From Eubacteriales bacterium (GTDB lineage Bacteria > Bacillota > Clostridia > Lachnospirales > Lachnospiraceae), in the NCBI GenBank assembly GCA_030524785.1, contig JAUNFZ010000030.1, forward strand, positions 1 to 32,711: a DNA stretch of 32,711 bases, read 5' to 3'. Positions 15,283-22,836 of this stretch are shown piece after piece. How positions within the stretch are numbered: the first letter of the stretch is position 1; every line of letters starts with the position of its first letter. The translations under genes were made by a program, and so were the position numbers. A model generated the notes under the pieces. That model was given only the letters and a program-made list of their open reading frames with translations. It was not told the origin of the DNA and made no database searches.

Positions 15283-17532
15283 ATGGTTACATACGATACG
15301 TTGAATAATATGCAGCGGGAGGCGGTGTTTCACACAGAAGGGCCGCTTTTGATACTTGCAGGAGCTGGTTCGGGAAAGACAAGAGTACTGACTTATCGGA
15401 TTGCCCGCCTGATTGAAGAAGAAAATGTAAATCCCTGGAATATACTGGCGATTACTTTTACAAATAAAGCGGCGGGTGAGATGAGGGAGCGTGTGGACCG
15501 GCTTGTGGAAAAGGGCGCGGCTTCCGTTTGGGTTTCTACGTTCCATTCGCTTTGCGTGAGAATCCTGCGCAGGCATATTGACAGGCTGGGATATGGAAAC
15601 AGTTTTACCATTTACGATGCCGACGATCAGAAGTCTCTGATGAAGGATATCTGCAAACGGCTGGATTACGATACGAAAATATACCGGGAACGGAGTATTC
15701 TGGCAGCAATTTCCTCGGCAAAGGATGAACTGATCGGCCCGGATGAATTTGAAAAACAAAGCCTTGGGGATTACCACAGGCAGAAAATAGCGGCTGCTTA
15801 CCGGGAATATCAGGAACAGATGAGACGAAACAATGCGCTTGATTTTGACGATTTGATTGTCAAAACCGTGGAATTATTTCGTACCTGCCCGGATGTGCTG
15901 GAAAACTATCAGGAACGTTTTCGGTATATTATGGTGGATGAATACCAGGACACCAATACGGCTCAGTTTACGCTGATCAGCCTGCTGGCATTGAAATACC
16001 GCAATCTCTGTGTGGTGGGCGACGACGATCAGTCGATTTACAAATTCCGTGGCGCCAACATTGGGAACATTCTGAATTTTGAAAAGATTTTTGAGGACGC
16101 CCGGGTAATCAAGCTGGAGCAGAATTATCGCTCTACGGAGAATATTCTGAATGTGGCGAACGAGGTGATCAAAAATAATTACGGGCGTAAGGCGAAAACT
16201 CTCTGGACAGAAAATGGAACTGGGGAAACCGTAAGACTGAAACGTCTGGCAAATGCATTTGAGGAAGCAGATTTTGTCTCTGCGGATATTGCAAAAAAGG
16301 TACGGAAACATGAGGCTGATTACGGCGACTGCGCGGTGCTTTACAGGACAAATGCCCAATCCCGGCTGTTTGAGGAAAAATTTCTTTTGGCGAATATACC
16401 TTATAAAATCGTGGGAGGCGTAAACTTCTATGCCAGGAAGGAAATTAAAGATTTGCTGGCGTATTTAAAAACGATCGACAATGCCAGAGATGACCTGGCA
16501 GTGCGCCGTATCATTAATATTCCAAAGCGTGGAATAGGGGCAGCCACTCTGGCGAAGGTACAGACCTATGCCATGGATCAGGAAATCAGCTTTTATGAAG
16601 CACTGAAAAGGGCGGAAGATATTCCCGGAATTGGAAGAAGCGCGGGAAAACTGCAGAATTTTGTTACATTCATACAGACTTTGCGCAGTCATGCGGAGTT
16701 TTTGGGCGTGCAGGAACTTTTAAAGACGCTGATCGAGTCCACCGGCTATGTGGCGGGACTGGAAGCGGAGGATACAGAGGAAGCCCGGGGGCGGATTGAA
16801 AATATTGATGAACTGATTTCAAAGGCCGCCTCTTACGAGGAAAACGCTTCGGAACCGGATTTGAGCGGATTTTTGGAGGAAGTGGCGCTGGTGGCTGATA
16901 TCGACAGCCTGGAAGAAGATGAAAACCGCGTAGTGCTGATGACGCTGCACAGTGCAAAGGGACTGGAGTTCCCCGATGTTTATCTGACAGGTATGGAAGA
17001 AGGCCTGTTTCCAAGTTATATGAGTATTGCGGAAGAAGAAAACGATGAAATAGAAGAAGAACGGCGTCTCTGCTACGTGGGAATTACCCGTGCTATGAAA
17101 CATCTTACACTTTCGTATGCAGTACAGCGAATGGTGCGGGGAGAGACACGCTACAGTACGATGTCGCGGTTTTTGAGGGAGATTCCCCAGAAGCTGGTAG
17201 ATGATGGGAAAGGAGAGACGAAAACTGCCGGCGCCGATGGCCTGCCATGGAATTCCCCTGCAAGAACTACCGCAGCCAGAACCGGCGGCAATCCGTACGT
17301 ACAGGCGAAAAAAGCATTTCAGAGTAAAGTCTTTGATTTGAACGACCTTAAAGTTACCAGAGCGGATCACCTTGAATATGATGTAGGTGACAGGGTAAAA
17401 CATGTAAAGTTTGGTATCGGCACGGTACAGGCGATTGCAGAGGGAGGAAGGGACTACGAGGTGACGGTAGATTTTGAAAAGTACGGCGTAAAAAAAATGT
17501 TTGCGGCCTTCGCTAAACTGGTAAAGCTGTAA
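15283..17532 (+). CDS. pcrA: ATP-dependent DNA helicase PcrA (UvrD/Rep family)
   Basis: A 749-residue SF1A helicase that moves 3' to 5' in repair and in clearing RecA and RNA polymerase. All motifs are present: Q-motif LNNMQREAV; Walker A AGAGSGKT (26-33); Ia TFTNKAAGEM; II VDEYQDTN; III GDDDQSIYKFRGA; IV QNYRST; V VVLMTLHSAKGLEF; VI VGITRAMKHL. The C-terminal tail ends with a Tudor-like KOW element (DRVKHVKFGIGTVQAI), the RNA-polymerase-binding part of PcrA. GGGAGGAATT precedes the ATG. The length is usual for Firmicutes PcrA. Confidence 0.95.
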   Translation: MVTYDTLNNMQREAVFHTEGPLLILAGAGSGKTRVLTYRIARLIEEENVNPWNILAITFTNKAAGEMRERVDRLVEKGAASVWVSTFHSLCVRILRRHIDRLGYGNSFTIYDADDQKSLMKDICKRLDYDTKIYRERSILAAISSAKDELIGPDEFEKQSLGDYHRQKIAAAYREYQEQMRRNNALDFDDLIVKTVELFRTCPDVLENYQERFRYIMVDEYQDTNTAQFTLISLLALKYRNLCVVGDDDQSIYKFRGANIGNILNFEKIFEDARVIKLEQNYRSTENILNVANEVIKNNYGRKAKTLWTENGTGETVRLKRLANAFEEADFVSADIAKKVRKHEADYGDCAVLYRTNAQSRLFEEKFLLANIPYKIVGGVNFYARKEIKDLLAYLKTIDNARDDLAVRRIINIPKRGIGAATLAKVQTYAMDQEISFYEALKRAEDIPGIGRSAGKLQNFVTFIQTLRSHAEFLGVQELLKTLIESTGYVAGLEAEDTEEARGRIENIDELISKAASYEENASEPDLSGFLEEVALVADIDSLEEDENRVVLMTLHSAKGLEFPDVYLTGMEEGLFPSYMSIAEEENDEIEEERRLCYVGITRAMKHLTLSYAVQRMVRGETRYSTMSRFLREIPQKLVDDGKGETKTAGADGLPWNSPARTTAARTGGNPYVQAKKAFQSKVFDLNDLKVTRADHLEYDVGDRVKHVKFGIGTVQAIAEGGRDYEVTVDFEKYGVKKMFAAFAKLVKL

Positions 17533-17558
17533 AATTTCTCTGGAAGAAATTCCGTACT

Positions 17559-17599
17559 GAAAATTTCAGCATCGAAAGTTTCACCACCGAAAGTTTTTC
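17559..17599 (+). repeat. three tandem GAAA-n-TTTC palindromes, 15-bp period
   Basis: GAAAATTTC (17559-17567), GAAAGTTTC (17574-17582) and GAAAGTTTTTC (from 17589) follow each other with a constant 15-bp spacing, in the 148-bp gap after pcrA and about 35-75 bp before the promoter of the next gene. Each unit is a small palindrome. It looks like an upstream operator cluster or a decayed repeat. Confidence 0.5.
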
Positions 17600-17629
17600 A
17601 AAATACCTATGGTAAAAAGTTGAAATTGG

Positions 17630-17638
17630 TGTTATACT
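17630..17638 (+). promoter_or_regulatory. extended -10 promoter
   Basis: TGT-TATACT, 42 bp before the start codon of the 102-aa gene; no good -35 at 17 bp, which fits an extended -10 promoter, perhaps activator-dependent. Confidence 0.45.
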
Positions 17639-17680
17639 ATAAAAAAGTTTGATGGAATATCAGGAAAGGATGTGTCAACA

Positions 17681-17989
17681 ATGAATAAAATTGAAGACTT
17701 AATTGCAGCGATCCAGAAAAAAGAGGATGACAGAAACAAAAATACTGTATTGTGGATTCTCGCCATTATCGGTGCGGTAGCTGCAGTTGCAGGTATTGCA
17801 TATGCTGTTTACAGATATCTTACACCGGATTATCTGGAAGATTTTGACGACGATTTTGATGACGACTTCGACGACTACTTCGAGGATGAGCTGGAAGAAG
17901 CAGAAAAAGACGACGAGGACGCAAAGGACGACGAAGAAATTTTTGAAGATGAAACAAAAAAAGAGCCGGCTGCAGATACTGAAGAATAA
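17681..17989 (+). CDS. single-pass membrane protein with acidic tail
   Basis: 102 residues: a short charged N-terminus (MNKIEDLIAAIQKKEDDRNK), one membrane span at about 22-45 (TVLWILAIIGAVAAVAGIAY), then an extremely acidic tail with repeats of DDFDD and runs of D and E. The start at 17681 has AAAGGA 10 nt upstream; the GTG at 17672 is too close to it. The family is unknown to me, though small proteins of this build are common next to core genes in Lachnospiraceae. It is monocistronic, with its own promoter and a strong terminator. Confidence 0.7.
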   Translation: MNKIEDLIAAIQKKEDDRNKNTVLWILAIIGAVAAVAGIAYAVYRYLTPDYLEDFDDDFDDDFDDYFEDELEEAEKDDEDAKDDEEIFEDETKKEPAADTEE

Positions 17990-18016
17990 TCTGCCGGTAA
18001 AACAAAGGACAGTAAG

Positions 18017-18045
18017 GCCGCCGCACTATGATGCGGCGGCTTTTG
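18017..18045 (+). terminator. intrinsic terminator
   Basis: GCCGCCGCA (18017-18025), loop of 6, TGCGGCGGC (18032-18040), then TTTT. A perfect 9-bp GC-rich stem 27 bp after the stop of the acidic-tail gene. Confidence 0.85.
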
Positions 18046-18225
18046 TATGTAATGGGTCCGCAAGGCTCAGCGAACTATAGGGAAAGTCAGTGATATCAGA
18101 TGCGGCAAATGCAGTATGACTTGGCAGCTTGAAATTATCAGGAATCCCGAGCGCTGCTTAGAAAAAACGCAAATGTCAGAGAAAGAAAAAGAGATTGAAA
18201 AAATGCACAGGCGGTAGGAGGAAGC

Positions 18226-19689
18226 ATGAAAAAAGGGCAACTTGTAGAGGGAACAATAACGGAAATTCTGTTTCCCAATAAAGGCGTTATGAACATAGAA
18301 GGGGAAGAAAAAAACGTAATTGTAAAAAATACGGTAAAAGGCCAGCGGGTGTGCGCAGCGGTGAATAAGATACGCAGGGGCAGGGCAGAAGGCCGCGTTC
18401 TGGAGGTTTTGGAAAAATCCCCAACGGAGATAGAGCCCTCCTGCATACATTTTGCAGAGTGCGGCGGTTGTACCTACCAGAATCTATCCTACAGTGAACA
18501 AATTACCATGAAAGCAGGCCAGGTGAAACATCTGCTGGATGAAGTGTGCGCCGATTACATGTTCGAGGGAATCAAAGGCAGCCCGGAACAATTTGCTTAT
18601 CGCAATAAAATGGAGTTTTCTTTTGGAGACGCTTGCAAAGACGGCCCGCTGACCCTTGGCATGCACAAGCGCGGCAGCTTTTACGATATTGTAACAGTAG
18701 ATCATTGCCGTATTGTAGACAGCGATTTTCAGGAGATTCTGACCTGCGTTCTGGAACACTTTTTAGAGGCGAAAACGGATTTTTATCACAAATTAAGCCA
18801 CCAGGGCTATCTTCGCCATTTGCTGGTCCGTAAAGCCAAAAAGACAGGGGAAATTCTGGTGGACCTGGTAACGACTTCTCAACGTGAATTGCTTTGCCCG
18901 GCAGATAAAAGTTCTGCAGGAATGTGTGAAAAGGCGCTTTCAGACACAGAGAATGAACTTTTAGAAAAGATGAAGGAAAAACTGCTTGCCCTCAGGCTGA
19001 CAGGGAATATTGTGGGGATTCTGCATACGGTCAACGACAGCCTGGCTGACGTGATCCAAAATGACAGAACGGATGTCCTGTATGGTCAGGAATATTTTTA
19101 CGAGGAGCTTCTTGGGATGCGTTTTAAGATATCTCCCTTTTCTTTCTTTCAGACAAATTCCCTTGGCGCGGAAGTACTCTATGATATAGCCCGCACGTAT
19201 GTGGGAGAGACGAAGGATAAGACGATTTTCGACCTTTATTCAGGCACTGGCACCATTGCGCAGCTTCTGGCACCGGTGGCAAAAAAAGTGATTGGCATTG
19301 AAATTGTGGAGGAAGCGGTGGTGGCTGCGCGCCAAAACGCCGCATTAAACGGCCTTGCAAACTGCGAATTTCTGGCGGGCGACGTTTTGAAAATCATTGA
19401 TTCTGTTACCGAAAAGCCGGACATCATTGTACTTGACCCGCCCCGCGACGGTATTCATCCGAAGGCCCTGGCAAAAATCATCGACTTTGGAGTAGACAAG
19501 ATCGTTTATATCTCCTGTAAGCCGACCAGCCTGGCAAGGGATCTCGTGATATTGCAGGAGAGTGGTTATCGGCTGGAGAAGGGATGCTGCGTGGATTTAT
19601 TTCCTGGGACAGTGCATGTTGAGACGGTTGCTCTTTTGACAAGGAAATTAATCGACCGCAAGGATAATTCCCTGCCTTTAGAACAATAG
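18226..19689 (+). CDS. rlmD: 23S rRNA (uracil-C5) methyltransferase RlmD/RumA-type
   Basis: A 487-residue RNA m5U methyltransferase. Residues 1-62 form a TRAM RNA-binding domain. The 4Fe-4S ligands are C73, C79 and C82 (C-x5-C-G-G-C) plus a fourth Cys near 161 (VDHCRIV). The SAM site is DLYSGTGTIAQLLA, and DPPRDGIHPKAL and YISCKPTSLARDL carry the catalytic Cys region. It methylates a uridine of 23S rRNA with SAM; Firmicutes paralogues differ in site (U747/U1939). TAGGAGGAAGC lies before the ATG. The frame ends with KLIDRKDNSLPLEQ rather than the Lachnospiraceae tail domain, whose remnant lies just downstream. Confidence 0.9.
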   Translation: MKKGQLVEGTITEILFPNKGVMNIEGEEKNVIVKNTVKGQRVCAAVNKIRRGRAEGRVLEVLEKSPTEIEPSCIHFAECGGCTYQNLSYSEQITMKAGQVKHLLDEVCADYMFEGIKGSPEQFAYRNKMEFSFGDACKDGPLTLGMHKRGSFYDIVTVDHCRIVDSDFQEILTCVLEHFLEAKTDFYHKLSHQGYLRHLLVRKAKKTGEILVDLVTTSQRELLCPADKSSAGMCEKALSDTENELLEKMKEKLLALRLTGNIVGILHTVNDSLADVIQNDRTDVLYGQEYFYEELLGMRFKISPFSFFQTNSLGAEVLYDIARTYVGETKDKTIFDLYSGTGTIAQLLAPVAKKVIGIEIVEEAVVAARQNAALNGLANCEFLAGDVLKIIDSVTEKPDIIVLDPPRDGIHPKALAKIIDFGVDKIVYISCKPTSLARDLVILQESGYRLEKGCCVDLFPGTVHVETVALLTRKLIDRKDNSLPLEQ

Positions 19690-19710
19690 GATGAGATGGT
19701 ATATTTATTG

Positions 19711-19885
19711 TCCAAACTTCATTCATCATTATATTGATGTAGAGCTTAAGCTGGATGAGCTTGATTTTATGCAGCAGAGGGCAAATTATAATCCGCCGAA
19801 ATCAGAAAGTTCTAGATAGCCGAAATGCACAACAGAGAAAAACGCAGGTATACGAGCTGCGTTAAGGCTTTTTGGTATGGTATAT
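19711..19885 (+). pseudogene. decayed C-terminal tail domain of the methyltransferase
   Basis: In one frame the DNA reads SSHHYIDVELKLDELDF, then RANYNPPKSESSR, a TAG, then PKCTTEKNAGIRAALRLFGM. From memory this matches a domain commonly attached to RlmD proteins of Lachnospiraceae (IDVEL.LDELD.TSAE... ENYN.PKSE..RQPQCP.EKE.AI..AL..F.MI), with an internal deletion of about 40 residues and a stop. It is cut short by the insertion sequence 8 bp downstream. Confidence 0.5.
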
Positions 19886-19893
19886 GCAGTTAA

Positions 19894-19921
19894 GACACTA
19901 TGTTAGGTAATTGCGAAACTC
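19894..19921 (+). repeat. left terminal inverted repeat of the IS
   Basis: Starts GACACTATGTTAGG and continues TAATTGCGAAACTC. It aligns, with small gaps, to the minus strand of 21545-21518, which reads GACATAGTGTCTTAGG and then CGTTTGCGAAAC. The tip is itself nearly palindromic. Confidence 0.55.
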
Positions 19922-20055
19922 GCTAAGCTCGTTTTCAATCTTGAACCAAAACAGGTATGAGTTTGAACTCTGTACGAACTCTGGAATGAAATGTGGATAA
20001 TCAGATATTTTAGGCGCACTTTAATAAGCCATAGACATTGTGAAGTTGGTAAGTC

Positions 20056-21391
20056 CTATACAATGAGGGGCTTTAGGTTGCGGATGTATTCAGGATGTTT
20101 GATCTTATCTGCAAGGACAACCGTAATAAGTTGTGTGATACCGGCAGATTGGCATGTAAAGTTTTCACGTTTTGAGTCCGGCGTCCTGCAAGGCAAAGAT
20201 TATCTTTGATGTGGTTGAGGTCTCTTTCAACAACAGTCCTGATCTTGCAGGTGTTATCCCATTCTTCGGTTCCGCGGATTATTCCGGGATAAGCACGAAG
20301 ATTCTTTTACGGATAGAGGAAGACCATACGACCGGACGTGGAAGAAGTACAAGAAGATTGGCAACAGCAAAGTCTGCGGTATTTTCCGGTCGTATCATCC
20401 AGCCTCCATTTGATTTTGGGATAGACGAATTTGTATCTTGCCACGCCGCTGTGAAGTTTGGAAGTACTTTCGTATTTCATGGATAAAGAAGGATCATTGG
20501 GACAACATGGAATACCGTCTTCATTGATGGTATAATCCTGATTTTTAAGTTCAGATCTTGTATTCAGAGGAATATAGGCTTGAGAAAAGTGCCTGTTTTC
20601 ACCAAAGGTATCACCGGAAAGAAGATTTTTATAAAGCTGTACCGTATCAAAAGCGGCATCGCCCAGGAAGGTTTTGGAATTGAACAGGGGATGCTTATAG
20701 AAGAAATCTTTCAGGGTTGGGATGAGAAGCCTAGAATCATGGGCACATTTATCTTCGTCCGGCGAATCTAATTTTGGGTCAATACAGACATCGGGATGTG
20801 ATGCCATGAAGTCCTTGTTGTAAAAGGAAATGTGACGAATGATACCTACACCATTAGTGATAATGCCAAACTGGAAAACATAACAGAAATGTCCATTGAC
20901 ATAAAGTTGTTTAATCTCCGGATTGGTGGAGGCGTGTGGGGCATGGAGCTGTATGCAGCATAAGGGTTGTAGTTTTTACCGAATCCTATAGACCCGGCAT
21001 AAGATTTTAATTGTTTTATAATCCGATTGGCGTATTTGGGATTATTTTCGGTAACGAAAGCTTTAATCCCGGAGGAATCAAAGATCCGGGACTTTAGAAA
21101 AACCACAGAACTCACGAAGGGGTTTGGAATAAGCGAGGAAAGTTAAGAGAAGCTGATCAGTGGGGATAGAGAAAATACATTGAATGATCAAAGCCCACAG
21201 AAAAGCATGCAAAGGGTATTTACGGGTTCAGCCCGTTGATGCATAAAATGATTTCTGAAAGAGATCGGAACAATTTCATCAATGTCGATATGGTTCTCCA
21301 ATAGAGAAAGAAAAGCGGGGTTGCCATTACCAAATTTATTTTGGTAATCTTGAAAAATATTTGCCAAAGAAAGCTGTTTATATGGTATCAT
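20056..21391 (-). pseudogene. broken transposase gene
   Basis: The minus strand from the ATG at 21391 begins MIPYKQLSLANIFQDYQNKF, then PAFLSLLENHIDIDEIVPIS, FRNHF. After FRNHF one T is missing from a T run, so the correct sequence (YASTG, stop, TRKYPLHAFLWALIIQ) continues out of frame. Further pieces are the block near 20990 (KQLKSYAGSIGFGKNYNPYA), the open stretch 20807-20307 (SPDEDKCAHDSRLLIPTLKD, FLGDAAFDT, IPCCPNDPSLSMKYESTSKL) with catalytic-domain character, and RGTEEWDNTCKIRTVVERDL with the likely catalytic Glu. The end is AGITQLITVVLADKI... LKPLIV. At least three frameshifts or stops make it inactive. Confidence 0.75.
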
Positions 21392-21517
21392 AAGTATCAG
21401 AATAACTCTTTTCTTGGATGGTGGTTTACAATTTTTAGGCAACTCCATTATACCATATCCTATGAGGAGTTATTTGCTTTTAGTAACAAAAAATGCCGTA
21501 TTTATGTGGCTTTTGGC

Positions 21518-21545
21518 GTTTCGCAAACGCCTAAGACACTATGTC
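21518..21545 (-). repeat. right terminal inverted repeat of the IS
   Basis: The plus strand reads GTTTCGCAAACGCCTAAG and then ACACTATGTC. The inner part GGCGTTT-CGC-AAACGCC (21515-21531) is palindromic by itself. This end lies 14 bp before the start codon of the DUF2971 gene. Confidence 0.55.
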
Positions 21546-21559
21546 AGAAAGAGGATTGT

Positions 21560-22597
21560 ATGTCAAGTAATATTATTGCAAAATGTATGGGGATAGCGGA
21601 GGCAACTTATTTTTATATTCTATATAAAGATCAGAACATTATAGAAATGTACGCTCCGGGTGGTTTTATGAACAAAGCAACTGGGATATGTCACTATTGT
21701 ACGATAGATACGCTTAAAGTTATTTTAAATAAAGGGTGTTTAAGGTTTAGTGATGTTCGCTTTTTGAATGATTCAACGGAATTTGTGGAGATTCTGCGTT
21801 GGATAGAAAACTTGATTATGACTGATTCATTTAGTTCTGATTTCCGAAGATTGATTCTTGAGAGTGATGAAATGAAAGAATTAGAAGAGTATCGTCAATC
21901 TTATATAGGTGTTTCAAACACTACTCGTAAGTATAAGGTATACAGGACATACACATGCTCTTTTTCTACAGATAATAATGCACTTAGTATGTGGAATTAT
22001 TATGCACAGTCGGCGGAAGGAGTCAACATAACATTTGACCATTCATGGAATATGTTTGATGGTAGTAATAGGTCAGAAGTATATGTTGGCGAAAAATTAG
22101 AAAATGAAATTATGATCTATAGAGGCCTTGTTATTTATAAAAATGAAGATAAGAAAAAATGTATAATGGAATTACTTAATAGATTGCAAGAAGTATATGA
22201 TGAAGCGAAGGATGATATTAAAAATAATCAAGGCCATATATTATATGCCTTTAAACAGGCAGTAAATAATATGCGATGCTTTTTTAAAAATGAATATTTT
22301 GAATGTGAAAACGAATACAGGATTGTGTTAAGGATTCCAGAAGAATTATTGTTACAAAAGGAAAAGGACGGCGACAGCGATATTGTGGAAAAAGGACAAT
22401 TTAAACGTGGTAATACATTGATTCCTTATGTAGATTACAAATTCAAGAAAAGTAGTGTAGAACGAATTGTCATAAATCCTTACATTAAAGACGAGAGTGG
22501 CATATTTGAATTAGGGATTAAAGAATTATTGTGGATGAATCAGATGCAAGGTATACCTATTGTTCATTCTAATATTCCATTAAGAAAATACAGTTAG
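21560..22597 (+). CDS. DUF2971 domain protein
   Basis: A 345-residue protein with the DUF2971 pattern: HYCTIDTLKVILNKGCLRFS, then DVRFLNDSTEF (family: ..L..IL....L.FS....FND..E); YTCSFSTDNNALSMWNYYAQ, then SAEGVNITFD (family: CFS......MW..YA....G..I.F); and ECENEYRIVLRIP in the second half. The role is unknown; such genes are frequent in prophages and defence islands. The start at 21560 has AGAGG 5 nt upstream, but these bases adjoin the insertion-sequence end, so the first 35 residues, which lack family similarity, may not be original; ATG at about 21668 is an alternative. It is AT-rich compared with rlmD. Confidence 0.75.
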   Translation: MSSNIIAKCMGIAEATYFYILYKDQNIIEMYAPGGFMNKATGICHYCTIDTLKVILNKGCLRFSDVRFLNDSTEFVEILRWIENLIMTDSFSSDFRRLILESDEMKELEEYRQSYIGVSNTTRKYKVYRTYTCSFSTDNNALSMWNYYAQSAEGVNITFDHSWNMFDGSNRSEVYVGEKLENEIMIYRGLVIYKNEDKKKCIMELLNRLQEVYDEAKDDIKNNQGHILYAFKQAVNNMRCFFKNEYFECENEYRIVLRIPEELLLQKEKDGDSDIVEKGQFKRGNTLIPYVDYKFKKSSVERIVINPYIKDESGIFELGIKELLWMNQMQGIPIVHSNIPLRKYS

Positions 22598-22676
22598 ATG
22601 GGGAGTACATAAGTTAAAGATATCATGATAAAAAATGAAGCCGTAATCTTTAAATAAAAAGGAACTAAATTTGAGT

Positions 22677-22705
22677 TTGGATAAATTTGGATTACGCGAT
22701 ATAAT
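22677..22705 (+). promoter_or_regulatory. promoter of the defence operon
   Basis: TTGGAT, 17-bp spacer, TATAAT, 131 bp before the helicase start. The leader contains a 28-codon ORF (22709-22795) without a ribosome-binding site. Nothing else was seen in the 239-bp gap before the helicase gene. Confidence 0.6.
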
Positions 22706-22836
22706 TCTATGTGTATGGAAGATTATGCGGAGAATCTTGATAATGTTTTAAAAACTACGGGTGAAAAGATATTGCAAGGATTCAGAGCAATTTGAAAACC
22801 TGAGTACATCAGTGATAAGGAAGGAGGTCAGCGCCT

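Larger units (their letters stand above)
19894..21545 (-). mobile_element. degenerate ~1.65-kb insertion sequence (DDE transposase, IS1182-like)
   Basis: A decayed transposase gene on the minus strand is bounded by imperfect terminal inverted repeats that share the tip GACAnTA..TGT and the inner TTAGG...TTGCGAAAC. Size and gene organisation suit IS1182-type elements, though the family name is a tentative call. The element lies between the rlmD remnant and the DUF2971 gene, on the border of the defence region. Confidence 0.7.

Noticed and set aside
17559-17600. CRISPR-like array
   Set aside because: Only three 9-11 bp units at 15-bp period, no spacers of usual length and no cas genes.
18116-18217. 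33-codon ORF ending at the rlmD ribosome-binding site
   Set aside because: No ribosome-binding site before its ATG. The upstream frame has a CGKC pair but no start codon, so it cannot be supported as a gene.
19891-21544. Direct repeat TAAGACACTATGT as a target-site duplication
   Set aside because: The 13-mer appears at both IS ends in the same orientation because the tips of the terminal inverted repeats are themselves nearly palindromic; it belongs to the element.
22709-22795. 28-codon ORF in the leader of the helicase operon
   Set aside because: It has no ribosome-binding site and begins at the expected transcription start.
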